NCBI GenBank assembly: GCA_015295805.1
Contig: DVEF01000005.1
Span: forward strand, 1-34,789
Length of the DNA stretch: 34,789 nt
From: Geminocystis sp. M7585_C2015_104
Lineage (GTDB): Bacteria; Cyanobacteriota; Cyanobacteriia; Cyanobacteriales; Cyanobacteriaceae
Direction of reading: 5' to 3'
A model generated the notes under the pieces. That model worked only from the letters and a program-made list of their open reading frames with translations. It was not told where the DNA came from and made no database searches. Both the position numbers and the translations under genes were made by a program. How positions within the stretch are numbered: position 1 is the stretch's first letter; each line of letters starts with the position of its first letter. This document shows, piece by piece, positions 6,724 to 15,316 of this stretch.

Positions 6724-9024
6724 TTAATTGGCACAGGCACTGCACTCCTCCTTAAAGGGGTCTTTTTGGACAAAACGCACGTAATATACAGCTTTACAAC
6801 CCCTTTCCCAAGCCATCATCAGAATGTTAAAAATGTCCTTGGCTTTAATAGCCCTTTCTGGCTCGTCTGGAAAGTATACACCCTGATTGAGGTTAAATAC
6901 TAACTCCATGGAAATGCCAGTGTCAATCCACTGCTGGATAGTAGCAACCACATTCACCACACACTCCTGTGGCAGAGTTTTGTTTTCCTGATAATACCAG
7001 TATCTCTCTTTGATGTACGGAGGCGCTATAGGCACTGTCCCCTTGGCCCACTTATCATAGAAAAATCTACTATACACAGGAAGTATACTTGCTGTACAAC
7101 CTTGCACCAGGGAGGAGGAGGTATTGGGTGCGATGGCGGTAATATGAGAATTTCGAATGCCGTAGGTGACAATGTCTTTTGCCAGTTGACGCCAACGGGG
7201 TTTGTCGTAAGCGTGTTGTTCAAACCATTCTACCGGCTTGCCACCAATGAGTAAACCCTTACTCCAGTCACTACCAGGGAAGGCTGGATATGCCCCCCTT
7301 TCCTTTGCCAGTAACATGGAGGCACGGGTGCAGTAATAGCCTATGTCCTCAAACAGATTACTGATTTCCCGAAGATTTGTGTATCTCAACTCCCTTTTGG
7401 CCAACCAGTCTGCCAATCCCATCGCCCCCACCCCGATGGTGCGATACCTCTCATTATGGTTTTTGGCGTCTTGGAAGGGAGGTACTGTTATTTCTATTGT
7501 ATTATCTAATATTCTAACAGCTAAAGTACAAAGATGCTCCAACTCGTAGTCCTCAGCATTGGCCAAGTTGATGGATACTAGATTGCAACAGTGGGCATAT
7601 TTACCGGGAACTACATTACTAAAACTCTCGGTGCAAAGGTTAACCCCGGGGATATAACCTTCATGTTTGTTGGGATTGGCACGATTGATGGTGTCCTTGA
7701 ATGCTAGGTAAGGCATCCCTGTTTCTACCTGTACCCGCATTATATCCTTAAACAGCTCCCTGGCATTGACTCGTTTGTAGAGTGTTAGTTTGGTGCCCAC
7801 ATTGGCTTCCACTATTTGATAGGCTTTTTCAAACTCTTCTCCCCACAAGGGCGCCAGATCTATACCTAACTCCATCAATACTTCATAGGGATCTACCAAA
7901 GTCCACTCCCGTCTATCCCTTACTCGTCGCATGAATTCGTCCACAATCACCAGTTGGGGGAAGACGTCATAGGCCTTGCGCCTTTGATCCCCATTTTCCG
8001 TTTGCATCTCTAAGAATTCTGGCACGTCTAAATGCCAAATGTCCAGACTTACAGTGACAGCGCCTGCCCGTCTACCCCCCTGATTCACAGCAATGGCAGT
8101 GTCATTGAGGAGTTTTATCCAGGGGATGACACCCCCAGAGGCATTTTTCTTCCCCATTACCGTACTACCGGTAGCCCTAATCCGGGATACATTGACTCCC
8201 ACACCTCCACCATTTTTAGAAATTCTGGCAGTGTTTGTAATTTCCCTAAAGATACTCTCCAGATTGTCTTCAATGCTAACAATAAAACAACTAGTAAGAG
8301 AGCCATTGGGGATTCTCAAGTTAGCAAGGATAGGAGTGGCAAGAGAGATACGACGTCTGGCAATAGCTTCGTAAAACTGACGGGCGTAGTGGAGACGATT
8401 TTCTGGAGCCTCTACTAATGCTAACAAAAGGGCACAGGTGAGGAACGCTTCTTGTGGCAATTCCTCAGGGATAAGATAACGAGTGCTGAGTAATACAGCA
8501 CCGGCATAGTCGTAATCTAAGTCCCAGTCCGGATTAATCCATCTACCAGCCTCTTCCAATTCGGCAGGAGAATAGGTGAGAATTCGCGAATCGTATTTAC
8601 CCCGTTCTACAAACGTCTCTACTGTACGTCTATAGTCGGTATACACGTAACCTCTAGTGGCCAACACCTCTTTCCACAGACCCCAGATATGTAGTCTTCC
8701 AGCAACATAACGCCAGTCCGGTTGGCTCTCGTCGCACATTTCTAGGGCACAGTGGATAAGATTATCTTGAATCTCCCTGGTGGTAATACCCGGCCGTAGA
8801 CGGGTTTTTAGGCCCGATTCCAGGGCAATGGGATTCACATCCTTTCCCTCACAGGCCCAAGAAACTACCCTTCTGATTTTAGTAACATCTAAGGGCTCTA
8901 ATTTTCCGTTCCTCTTCACTACATAGATCTGATTCTCTTTCTCATTTCTCCCTTGCGACTTGTTTCCCTCACTACCTTGACACGCAAAACCAGTGATCGT
9001 ATCCCTTTGAGTGTCCAATAACAT
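6724..9024 (-). CDS. nrdA: class I ribonucleoside-diphosphate reductase, alpha subunit
   Basis: Catalytic subunit that reduces ribonucleoside diphosphates to deoxy forms for DNA synthesis. It has 766 residues. An N-terminal ATP-cone (about 33-110; YVVKRNGKLEPLDVTKIRRV) predicts allosteric on/off control by ATP/dATP. Catalytic residues seen: N462, C464 (thiyl radical) and E466 in NLCTES; the redox pair C246 (TSCFIV) and C480 (HCCNLVS); the tyrosine dyad Y747-Y748; and C-terminal shuttle cysteines C761 and C764 (CSAC). The C464-C480 spacing and the Tyr dyad fit class I better than B12-dependent class II. The radical-generating NrdB subunit is not adjacent. The gene is divergent from dnaX, so two replication-related genes share one 251-bp control region. 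Confidence 0.94.
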   Translation of the reverse strand: MLLDTQRDTITGFACQGSEGNKSQGRNEKENQIYVVKRNGKLEPLDVTKIRRVVSWACEGKDVNPIALESGLKTRLRPGITTREIQDNLIHCALEMCDESQPDWRYVAGRLHIWGLWKEVLATRGYVYTDYRRTVETFVERGKYDSRILTYSPAELEEAGRWINPDWDLDYDYAGAVLLSTRYLIPEELPQEAFLTCALLLALVEAPENRLHYARQFYEAIARRRISLATPILANLRIPNGSLTSCFIVSIEDNLESIFREITNTARISKNGGGVGVNVSRIRATGSTVMGKKNASGGVIPWIKLLNDTAIAVNQGGRRAGAVTVSLDIWHLDVPEFLEMQTENGDQRRKAYDVFPQLVIVDEFMRRVRDRREWTLVDPYEVLMELGIDLAPLWGEEFEKAYQIVEANVGTKLTLYKRVNARELFKDIMRVQVETGMPYLAFKDTINRANPNKHEGYIPGVNLCTESFSNVVPGKYAHCCNLVSINLANAEDYELEHLCTLAVRILDNTIEITVPPFQDAKNHNERYRTIGVGAMGLADWLAKRELRYTNLREISNLFEDIGYYCTRASMLLAKERGAYPAFPGSDWSKGLLIGGKPVEWFEQHAYDKPRWRQLAKDIVTYGIRNSHITAIAPNTSSSLVQGCTASILPVYSRFFYDKWAKGTVPIAPPYIKERYWYYQENKTLPQECVVNVVATIQQWIDTGISMELVFNLNQGVYFPDEPERAIKAKDIFNILMMAWERGCKAVYYVRFVQKDPFKEECSACAN

Positions 9025-9078
9025 TACTGCAGCCTCGCTACCCTATATCTTCTACTTAACTCTTCTTCTCTTTTATAC

Positions 9079-9093
9079 CACACATATGGTGTG
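9079..9093. promoter_or_regulatory. short dyad in the nrdA-dnaX divergent region
   Basis: CACAC (9079-9083) and GTGTG (9089-9093) form a 5-bp inverted repeat with a 5-bp spacer, about 55 bp upstream of the nrdA start. NrdR boxes have related half-sites (ACAC...GTGT) but a longer spacer, so this is not a proper NrdR box. A regulator site is possible but unproven. Confidence 0.25.
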
Positions 9094-9235
9094 CATATTA
9101 AGCACGACACCCTAGATATAGAATACGCCCCCATGAAGAGAAAAGGCTCGCATGCTCAATGATAGCAAAATCCTTCTTAACTAAATCTTAAATACTCCTA
9201 GTACAAATTAATTCTCATGTAATTCAAGCCTGTTG

Positions 9236-9244
9236 TGTTATACT
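9236..9244 (+). promoter_or_regulatory. extended -10 promoter for dnaX
   Basis: TGT directly precedes TATACT (9239-9244), an extended -10 element, 32 bp upstream of the dnaX ATG. No -35 match stands out. No gene is supported elsewhere in the 251-bp gap from 9025 to 9275. Confidence 0.4.
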
Positions 9245-9275
9245 GGGGATTCGCCCAAGGTTTCAGCCCGTTACC

Positions 9276-11054
9276 ATGAAGTACGAGCCTTTACATCATA
9301 AGTACAGACCTCAGACCTTTGCACAGTTGCGGGGGCAGGAGGCCATCGCCCAAACCTTGACGAATGCCCTGAGAAGTGGTAGAATAGCGCCTGCATACCT
9401 GTTTTGTGGCCCCAGAGGCACAGGGAAGACTTCTAGTGCCCGAATCCTGGCAAAGTCTCTTAATTGCGTTCAAAGCGATAAGCCTACTGCTAACCCCTGT
9501 GGCGAGTGCGAAGCCTGTAGGAGTATCAGCAACGGCTCGGCTTTAGATTTTATTGAGATAGATGCGGCTACTCATACGGGGGTGGACAACATTCGGGAGC
9601 TTATAGAGAGGGCTCAATACGCTCCAGTCAAATTTCGCTATAAAGTATATGTAATTGATGAGTGCCACATGTTGAGTACAGCGGCCTTTAACGCCCTCCT
9701 GAAGACTTTAGAAGAGCCCCCCCCCAACGTTGTATTTATTCTAGCTACAACAGAACCACAGAGGGTATTGCCCACTATTGTATCACGTTGTCAGCGGTTT
9801 GATTTCCGGCGTATCCCCCTAGAAGAGATGGTAAAACACCTCGGGGAAATAGCTTCTTTTGAAGGGATTGATATCACACCGGAAGCGTTGTCGCTGGTGG
9901 CACAACTGTCTCAAGGTGGCATGAGGGATGCCCAAACCCTTTTGGCTCAACTCAGTCTCTTATCTGGTAAAATCACCCCCGAGAGGGTATGGGATTTTGT
10001 AGGGGCTGTTACAGAACAGGATTTGTTAGACTTGTTAGAGGCTATTGCCTCAGACGAGCCCTCCTCTGTTATCCGTCAGTGTCGTAGGCTTTTAGATAGG
10101 GGCAAAGAGCCCTTGACCATTCTACACAATTTGGCTAATTTTTATGTTGCTCTCTTGATTGCCAAAACCTCCCCTAAAGACAGATACTTGGTGACGGTTA
10201 CAGAAGAAACCTGGGAAAAGTTAGTCGCCCTTGCCCACCAGTGGGAATTATACACTCTCTTCCAGGGGCAGAAAAAATTGAAAGACAGTGAGGGTTTGCT
10301 TCGCAACACCACACAGCCTCGTCTCTGGTTAGAGGTTACCCTCCTTAGTCTTCTCCCCTCCGCCAACACTCCCTCGGTTGCCCCTGTCATCACAACCCCC
10401 CCTTCATTCCCAGATGCCTCCAAAACTACTAGTGTCGACTCTTCTTCTCCCATCCCCACCGTTGCCCTTTCCCCCACCCACCTCAAGAAGCAACTGGCCG
10501 ATATTATAGATAGTAGAACCACAAAAACCTTCTTCCAACAATGGTGTCATATAACCAGCATAGAGGGGGCCACCGTTAAAATCGCCGTGGCTAATGATTC
10601 TCTTCTGGGTATAGCTAGGACACAACAGAAGGACATTGAAAAGGCCCTCTGCCAATTGTATCAAAAACCTATTACAGTGTCCTTCTATGTAAATCCTTCC
10701 CTAAAAAATTTACGGGAAACCCCCCAAGATAGCCCCCCCCAAATCCCCTACCCTAATAGTCCTATTATAGACTTAGGGGATTGTTCAACTACTGCCAATA
10801 ATCCTGCTAATAAACTTGAAGAAAATCAACAGCAGACTACAAATACCACTTATTTTCCTGATAAAAACTCCGGCATTGGCCTTGATGAATACCCAAAAGA
10901 AATTCCCGAAAAGACAGTAGAAAGTATACTAAAAATCTTTAAAGGTGAGATAATTGTTAGGGAAAACAGAAAGTCAAAAAAGTCAATTCCGGCTGAGAAA
11001 AAGGTGAGGATCGTAAATCGCCCCACCCTTGACGGCGATGAAATTCCATTTTGA
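9276..11054 (+). CDS. dnaX: DNA polymerase III subunit gamma/tau
   Basis: Clamp-loader ATPase subunit of the replicative polymerase, 592 residues. The N-terminal AAA+ module has Walker A G45-S53 (GPRGTGKTS), a zinc module with C64, C75, C78 and C81, Walker B followed by DECHML, and the SRC arginine-finger motif (IVSRCQRF). A Ser/Thr/Pro-rich linker (about 360-410) is followed by a domain at about 410-485 (LADIIDSRTTKTFFQQW), then a low-complexity tail ending in TLDGDEIPF. No intein interrupts the ATPase domain, unlike Synechocystis 6803 dnaX. A heptamer A AAA AAG lies in frame at 10976-10982, too close to the C-terminus to make a classic gamma form. The gene is monocistronic by spacing. Confidence 0.97.
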   Translation: MKYEPLHHKYRPQTFAQLRGQEAIAQTLTNALRSGRIAPAYLFCGPRGTGKTSSARILAKSLNCVQSDKPTANPCGECEACRSISNGSALDFIEIDAATHTGVDNIRELIERAQYAPVKFRYKVYVIDECHMLSTAAFNALLKTLEEPPPNVVFILATTEPQRVLPTIVSRCQRFDFRRIPLEEMVKHLGEIASFEGIDITPEALSLVAQLSQGGMRDAQTLLAQLSLLSGKITPERVWDFVGAVTEQDLLDLLEAIASDEPSSVIRQCRRLLDRGKEPLTILHNLANFYVALLIAKTSPKDRYLVTVTEETWEKLVALAHQWELYTLFQGQKKLKDSEGLLRNTTQPRLWLEVTLLSLLPSANTPSVAPVITTPPSFPDASKTTSVDSSSPIPTVALSPTHLKKQLADIIDSRTTKTFFQQWCHITSIEGATVKIAVANDSLLGIARTQQKDIEKALCQLYQKPITVSFYVNPSLKNLRETPQDSPPQIPYPNSPIIDLGDCSTTANNPANKLEENQQQTTNTTYFPDKNSGIGLDEYPKEIPEKTVESILKIFKGEIIVRENRKSKKSIPAEKKVRIVNRPTLDGDEIPF

Positions 11055-11359
11055 ATTAATCACATTCCCTTTAAGTCCATCTGATAGATTTTATCGCCCC
11101 CTTTCCACCCTTTTCTTTATTTTCTTTACCTGCCCCTTTGTAGTTGTCTGTTTGCTATTGTCATTCTCAACCTATGGATGGGGTGCTTTGCCAACTAGAG
11201 TTAACATTTGCTACCCTTAACCTATAGGACTAACAAACAAAATATACCCCTCTTCTTCACTGACTCCTGTCCGGATTTGCTAACCTTAACCCAGAGGGTT
11301 TTTACCTTCTAAGGTTGGTTGGTATATATCTTTTTTTTTCTTTTTGATAGTATAAGCTT
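11055..11359. other. 305-bp gap between dnaX and the ABC exporter
   Basis: No gene is supported here. It is rich in T and C on the plus strand, contains the direct repeat reported separately, and ends in a T-rich run just before the exporter start. GATAGTATAAG at about 11346-11356 is too close to the ATG to be the promoter. A TATATA stretch near 11332 could be part of a -10 region. I see no strong terminator for dnaX. Confidence 0.5.
11206..11293 (+). repeat. imperfect 19-bp direct repeat upstream of the ABC exporter
   Basis: ATTTGCTAnCCTTAACCnA occurs at 11206-11224 and again at 11275-11293, matching at 17 of 19 positions and spaced 69 bp start to start. The core CTTAACC resembles a half-site of the cyanobacterial Pho box (PyTTAAPyPyT/A), but the required tandem 11-bp spacing is absent. 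It may be a binding site for another regulator. Confidence 0.55.
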
Positions 11360-13204
11360 ATGGCCTCTTTCAAGGATTTAATAAAATACTATAATGACTA
11401 TAAACTAACAGCTATTTTGAGTATAGCCGCCTCCGGCTTTTTTGAAGTACTGGATCTGCTGGTGCCATATTTAGTGGGACAAATTCTCAACATTTTGTCT
11501 GGTAACCCCATTGACTCCTTGCTGCTTAACCTGGTAGAAAGAATTGAATTCACTGCCTTTTTCCTGGGCGGCGAAAAGGCAAAATATCTGTTTATTTTGT
11601 GTCTTCTCATCTTTCTAATAACCGTTGCTAGGGCGCCAATACAACCCTGGTTAACCTCCTGGTACCATTGGGAAATAGCCCTCAAGTCAAGAAGAGATTA
11701 CTCCCTCAAAGTTATCCAAAAAATCTTGACACTTCCCCTTAGTTTTTATGATGAAAATAACCCAGGAAGAATTGCCGGAAGAGTAGCAAGGGGATTAGCT
11801 AATCATACCTGGACCTATCCTGAAATAGCTGGACAACTCATTCCAAAAATTATCAGAGTATTGGGAATTTTTGCTATAATTTTCTTCTTGGAAAAAGAAG
11901 TAGCTATTGGTTTTATAATCTCTTTCACCGTAATTTTGACCTTTAGTTTACTCCACCTGAGAAAATTAATTCAACAAGAACAATTGTTGGATAAGCATCA
12001 GGAAAACACTGAAAGTAGAACATCAGAAATCATCACCAATATCAAGACGGTGAAGGCATTCGCCACGGAATCCCAAGAGTTAAGGAGACAGAAAAAAAGA
12101 TTAGATAGGGAGTATAAAGTCGTAATTCACAGAATCCATTTGGGATACGTAATGCTGACAACCTGGTCAAAAACAGTAGTAGAATTGTCCCTATTCTTGG
12201 TGTTAATTTCTATCCTGATTCCCACCCTCCAACAAGATATCTCCCTGGGACATTTTATCACAATTTACACCCTCGCTAGCATGGCCTATTCGGAAATCGA
12301 GCCCATTAGCAATCTAGCAGAAGTTTTTGCTCGGCGCTATGCCTCTATGATTCGCTTCCACGAATTTATGAATTTGCCACCAGGAGAAGATGCTAATTCC
12401 CTGTCTTTATCCCTGTCAAAGCTGCCAAAATCTCCACTGGTTTTCCCAGGTAAACAATACAAGTTTAGCGGCAAAATAGAATTTAAAAATGTCTATTTCG
12501 GCTATAACAGTCAACGTCTTGTTTTGGAGGATATAAATCTGTTAATCCAACCCTATGAAACTGTGGCATTAGTAGGAAGGTCTGGCTCAGGAAAGTCTAC
12601 CTTGGTAAAATTACTATACCGCTATTTTGAGCCACTGTCAGGGGAAATTTTGATAGATGGCATTGATATTCGTAGTCTGGACATTACCGGCTATCGTCGT
12701 CGTTTAGCAATAGTCCACCAAGAGGTAGACCTGTTTAATGGTACTATATTCGATAACCTGATTTATGGCAACCCCAGTGCCACGTGGGAAGAAGTGAAAA
12801 AAGCCTGTCAAATTGCTAGGGTGGATGAATTTATCTCAGAATTACCAGACGGGTATAATACCGTAGTGGGAGAAAGAGGTGTAAGATTGTCAGGTGGGCA
12901 AAAACAGAGACTGGGCATAGCTAGGGCGTTAATAATGAATCCGGATGTTTTAATCTTTGATGAGGCGACTGCTAGTCTAGATTATGAGTCAGAGAGACAA
13001 ATACAATTGGCAATGGCATCCATTTTCGGCAGTCGCACTACCATTATCATCGCCCACCGTCTCAGTACTGTTCGTGCCGCCGACAAAATAGTAGTATTGG
13101 ATAAGGGTAGAATAGTAGAAATAGGCACCCATGAACAACTACTTGCCCAAAATGGTATCTACCACCGACTACACTCCCTTCAGGAAACTGGGGACATTTT
13201 TTAA
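11360..13204 (+). CDS. ABC exporter, fused permease-ATPase (MsbA-like)
   Basis: A 614-residue half-transporter with an N-terminal ABC-transporter type 1 membrane domain (about 1-335, six spans expected) and a C-terminal ATPase (about 375-605). It should work as a homodimer in the inner membrane. ATPase motifs: Walker A at 406-414 (GRSGSGKST), Q-loop IVHQEVDLF, signature LSGGQ at 510-514, Walker B VLIFDEATASLD and H-loop IIAHRLST. The membrane domain has the typical LPLSFYDENNPGRIAGRV intracellular loop. Substrate is unknown; this group moves lipids, polysaccharide precursors, drugs or peptides. There is no accessory or peptidase domain (no C39), so bacteriocin export is unlikely. It stands alone with a 305-bp upstream region. 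Confidence 0.9.
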   Translation: MASFKDLIKYYNDYKLTAILSIAASGFFEVLDLLVPYLVGQILNILSGNPIDSLLLNLVERIEFTAFFLGGEKAKYLFILCLLIFLITVARAPIQPWLTSWYHWEIALKSRRDYSLKVIQKILTLPLSFYDENNPGRIAGRVARGLANHTWTYPEIAGQLIPKIIRVLGIFAIIFFLEKEVAIGFIISFTVILTFSLLHLRKLIQQEQLLDKHQENTESRTSEIITNIKTVKAFATESQELRRQKKRLDREYKVVIHRIHLGYVMLTTWSKTVVELSLFLVLISILIPTLQQDISLGHFITIYTLASMAYSEIEPISNLAEVFARRYASMIRFHEFMNLPPGEDANSLSLSLSKLPKSPLVFPGKQYKFSGKIEFKNVYFGYNSQRLVLEDINLLIQPYETVALVGRSGSGKSTLVKLLYRYFEPLSGEILIDGIDIRSLDITGYRRRLAIVHQEVDLFNGTIFDNLIYGNPSATWEEVKKACQIARVDEFISELPDGYNTVVGERGVRLSGGQKQRLGIARALIMNPDVLIFDEATASLDYESERQIQLAMASIFGSRTTIIIAHRLSTVRAADKIVVLDKGRIVEIGTHEQLLAQNGIYHRLHSLQETGDIF

Positions 13205-13557
13205 GTAAAAATACTATTGGGGTTTTCTGTACCTTGTCTACAGCACGGTTCTGGGAGTATTATTTTACCCTTAAACCACAACCTATTTGTTCCCCATTTT
13301 TCTTTCTGAGGGGGTATAAAACCATTTAATGTACACCCTGTTTTTTTCCTCTTCTAAATGTCTCGAGGCTTCATGTTTACTGGGGGCCAAGGGACTATTT
13401 TCATGGTAAACTCCATTGTTTTAATGAACGGCAATAAGACAATAATCTATTCCACTGAAATGGATTCTGACGCCAACCCCCCCAGAGAGGGGGGTGTAAG
13501 TCACTCGGATAAGGTATTTTTAAACAAGAAACTAGACGCACCATTCAACATAAAACA
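13205..13557. other. 353-bp gap between the ABC exporter and thpR
   Basis: The gap lies between two gene 3' ends. An open frame on the plus strand from 13358 to 13606 (82 codons) runs into the antisense of thpR. I do not recognise its product, it is Met-rich with no domain signature, and I do not call it a gene. A TATAAA-like sequence near 13315 precedes it. The only clear structure is the GC hairpin at 13476-13495. Confidence 0.4.
13476..13495. other. strong 7-bp GC hairpin
   Basis: ACCCCCC (13476-13482) and GGGGGGT (13489-13495) can pair perfectly around a six-base loop. No T-run follows on either strand, so it is not a standard intrinsic terminator. It could be a factor-assisted terminator, an RNA stability element or chance. 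Confidence 0.5.
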
Positions 13558-14109
13558 TCAAATGTCTACTGGGATGGACTCCAAAATGGTGTACACTGAA
13601 CCGTGAGGAGTTAGTTGTGACTGTACCAGGGAAATTGAAGTAATTGGTTCGATTAGTGAGAAAAAAGAAGGCTGAATGGTTTCCCTTTGCCAATAACGGC
13701 TTCTGGCAACGGTAATATGAGGGCGAAAAGGCCTTTTGTCAGATTTTACCCCAAAATCGGTAAAGGCACTATCAAAAAACTGAAAAGCCGAATCGAGTTG
13801 TGGATTGTCTTGAATTGCCACCGCCACCAGCCGCGGCTGGGAAGGAGAAGGAAACAGCATAATCTGTTGTGTCTGGAAGGAAATAGAAGAAAATCTGCCT
13901 ACACCTGCCAAAAATGCCCTTTTTACCTCCTCCATTCGTCTTTTTTCCACGTTGCCGATGAATTTAAGAGTTAAATGTAGCAGTGGGGGGGGAATGAGAC
14001 GCACTTTCGTTTTTAGTTTGCCACACCAATCATCTGCTTTTTGGTATAGTTGTTTTTGCATGGAGGCAGAGGGAAAAATGCCAACAAACAGACGCACTTG
14101 CTCCTCCAT
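13558..14109 (-). CDS. thpR: RNA 2',3'-cyclic phosphodiesterase (2H family)
   Basis: A 183-residue member of the LigT/ThpR branch of the 2H phosphoesterases, which open 2',3'-cyclic phosphates on RNA ends. Both catalytic HxT motifs are present: H45-L-T47 and H131-I-T133. The N-terminus (RLFVGIFPSASMQKQL) is typical of the family. Length is normal. It is divergent from queG across 98 bp. The natural RNA substrate is not known for most members, though a role in RNA end processing is likely. Confidence 0.92.
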   Translation of the reverse strand: MEEQVRLFVGIFPSASMQKQLYQKADDWCGKLKTKVRLIPPPLLHLTLKFIGNVEKRRMEEVKRAFLAGVGRFSSISFQTQQIMLFPSPSQPRLVAVAIQDNPQLDSAFQFFDSAFTDFGVKSDKRPFRPHITVARSRYWQRETIQPSFFSLIEPITSISLVQSQLTPHGSVYTILESIPVDI

Positions 14110-14207
14110 CGTCCGGCATGTACAATAGGGGACGCTAGCAATATTATCCCATAACGGAAGACGAGAGGGGAAAAGACGGTGTATGTCGGCTTGTAGGCTG
14201 TAAGTGT

Positions 14208-15155
14208 ATGGAGGCTACGGCAATAAAACAGAAGGCAATAGAAATAGGTTTCCACCGGGTAGGAATAGCAACAGTCAACCCCAATGAGGAAACAATCCAC
14301 GAAAATAAGAAAAGACTCCAAGCATGGCTAGAAAAGGGCTACCATGCTGGGATGGAATGGATGAAAAACCCTAAAAGACAAGATATTACCCTCTGCTTCC
14401 CCGAAGTTAAATCGATTATATCCTTAGCACTTAATTACTACACCCCCTATCAACACTCCCAAGATAAAAACGTAGGCAAGATATCCCGTTACGCCTGGGG
14501 AAGAGACTACCATAAGGTAATGAGTAAAAAATTGAGACAACTGGCATCCTGGTTACAAGAGAAGTACCCCGGCGTAAAACTTAAATACTACGTAGATACA
14601 GGACCAATACAAGATAAATTTTGGGCGCAACAGGCAGGGATAGGATGGGTGGGGAAGAATGGGAATCTCATCACCAGAGAATATGGGAGTTGGGTGTTTC
14701 TGGGAGAAATACTCACCAATTTACCCCTAGAAGCAGATAAACCCCATACTAACCATTGTGGCACTTGTACTCGTTGTTTGGAGGCCTGTCCCACCCGGGC
14801 TATTGTTCAACCCTATGTAGTGGATGCCAATCTTTGTATAGCCTATCATACCATTGAGAATCGTAGCCCACAACTGCCGAGGGAAATTGCCCAAAATCTC
14901 AACGGCTGGGTGGCAGGTTGTGATATTTGTCAAGACGTCTGCCCATGGAATCAACGTTTTGCTAAAGTTACAGACATACCAGACTTTTTTCCCTATCCCG
15001 CTAATCTAAACCCCCCTCTGACAGAATTGGCAACCATGACGGAAGAAGAATGGGATAAGCGCTTTCAGGCTTCTGCCTTACGTAGAATTAAGCCGGAGAT
15101 GTGGCGTCGTAATGCACAATGTTGTCAAATACACACCATCGACTCATCGTTGTAG
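14208..15155 (+). CDS. queG: epoxyqueuosine reductase
   Basis: Cobalamin- and Fe-S-dependent enzyme of the last step of queuosine synthesis on tRNA, reducing epoxyqueuosine to queuosine. It has 315 residues. Two [4Fe-4S] cluster motifs are clear: C184, C187, C190, C194 (CGTCTRCLEAC) and C238, C241, C245 (CDICQDVCPW), plus a further Cys between them. The YVDTGPIQDKFWAQQAG segment holds the conserved acidic residue near the active site, followed by GIGWVGKNGN. It ends with the typical LRRIKPEMWRRNA. A hairpin terminator follows directly. Other queuosine genes are not nearby. Confidence 0.96.
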   Translation: MEATAIKQKAIEIGFHRVGIATVNPNEETIHENKKRLQAWLEKGYHAGMEWMKNPKRQDITLCFPEVKSIISLALNYYTPYQHSQDKNVGKISRYAWGRDYHKVMSKKLRQLASWLQEKYPGVKLKYYVDTGPIQDKFWAQQAGIGWVGKNGNLITREYGSWVFLGEILTNLPLEADKPHTNHCGTCTRCLEACPTRAIVQPYVVDANLCIAYHTIENRSPQLPREIAQNLNGWVAGCDICQDVCPWNQRFAKVTDIPDFFPYPANLNPPLTELATMTEEEWDKRFQASALRRIKPEMWRRNAQCCQIHTIDSSL

Positions 15156-15156
15156 T

Positions 15157-15180
15157 AAACCCAACGTGGGGTTTTAATAT
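15157..15180 (+). terminator. intrinsic terminator after queG
   Basis: AAACCC (15157-15162) pairs with GGGTTT (15169-15174) around a six-base loop, followed by TAATATT. It starts two bases after the stop codon. A second, looser AAACCC...GGGTTT pair follows at about 15202-15223. Confidence 0.55.
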
Positions 15181-15316
15181 TGCAACTTTATGGGGATTGT
15201 AAACCCACCCACTACAGGGTTTGCCATTATAAATCCTATACACCTCTATTTTCTTATCCCTACACCCTGCCTCCTACATCCTATCCCCTTACATTCTACC
15301 CCCCATAACCCATCTT

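Noticed and set aside
9079-9093. NrdR box for nrdA
   Set aside because: The half-sites resemble ACAC...GTGT, but the spacing is wrong and no second box lies one or two helical turns away. Kept only as an unassigned dyad.
9276-11054. Intein in dnaX as in Synechocystis 6803
   Set aside because: The ATPase domain is continuous, with normal length and no splice-junction or endonuclease motifs.
11206-11293. Cyanobacterial Pho box
   Set aside because: Half-sites similar to PyTTAAPyPyT/A occur, but not as tandem copies at 11-bp spacing.
13358-13606. 82-codon plus-strand frame between the ABC exporter and thpR
   Set aside because: No recognisable domain, no clear ribosome-binding site, and its 3' part is antisense to thpR. 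Left as a finding rather than a gene call.
13640-13660. tRNA T-arm-like sequence GGTTCGAT
   Set aside because: It lies inside the thpR coding region and no acceptor or anticodon stem can be drawn around it.
14110-14207. preQ1 riboswitch before queG
   Set aside because: The conserved preQ1 aptamer core is not recognisable in the 98-bp leader, and queG is not usually under this riboswitch.
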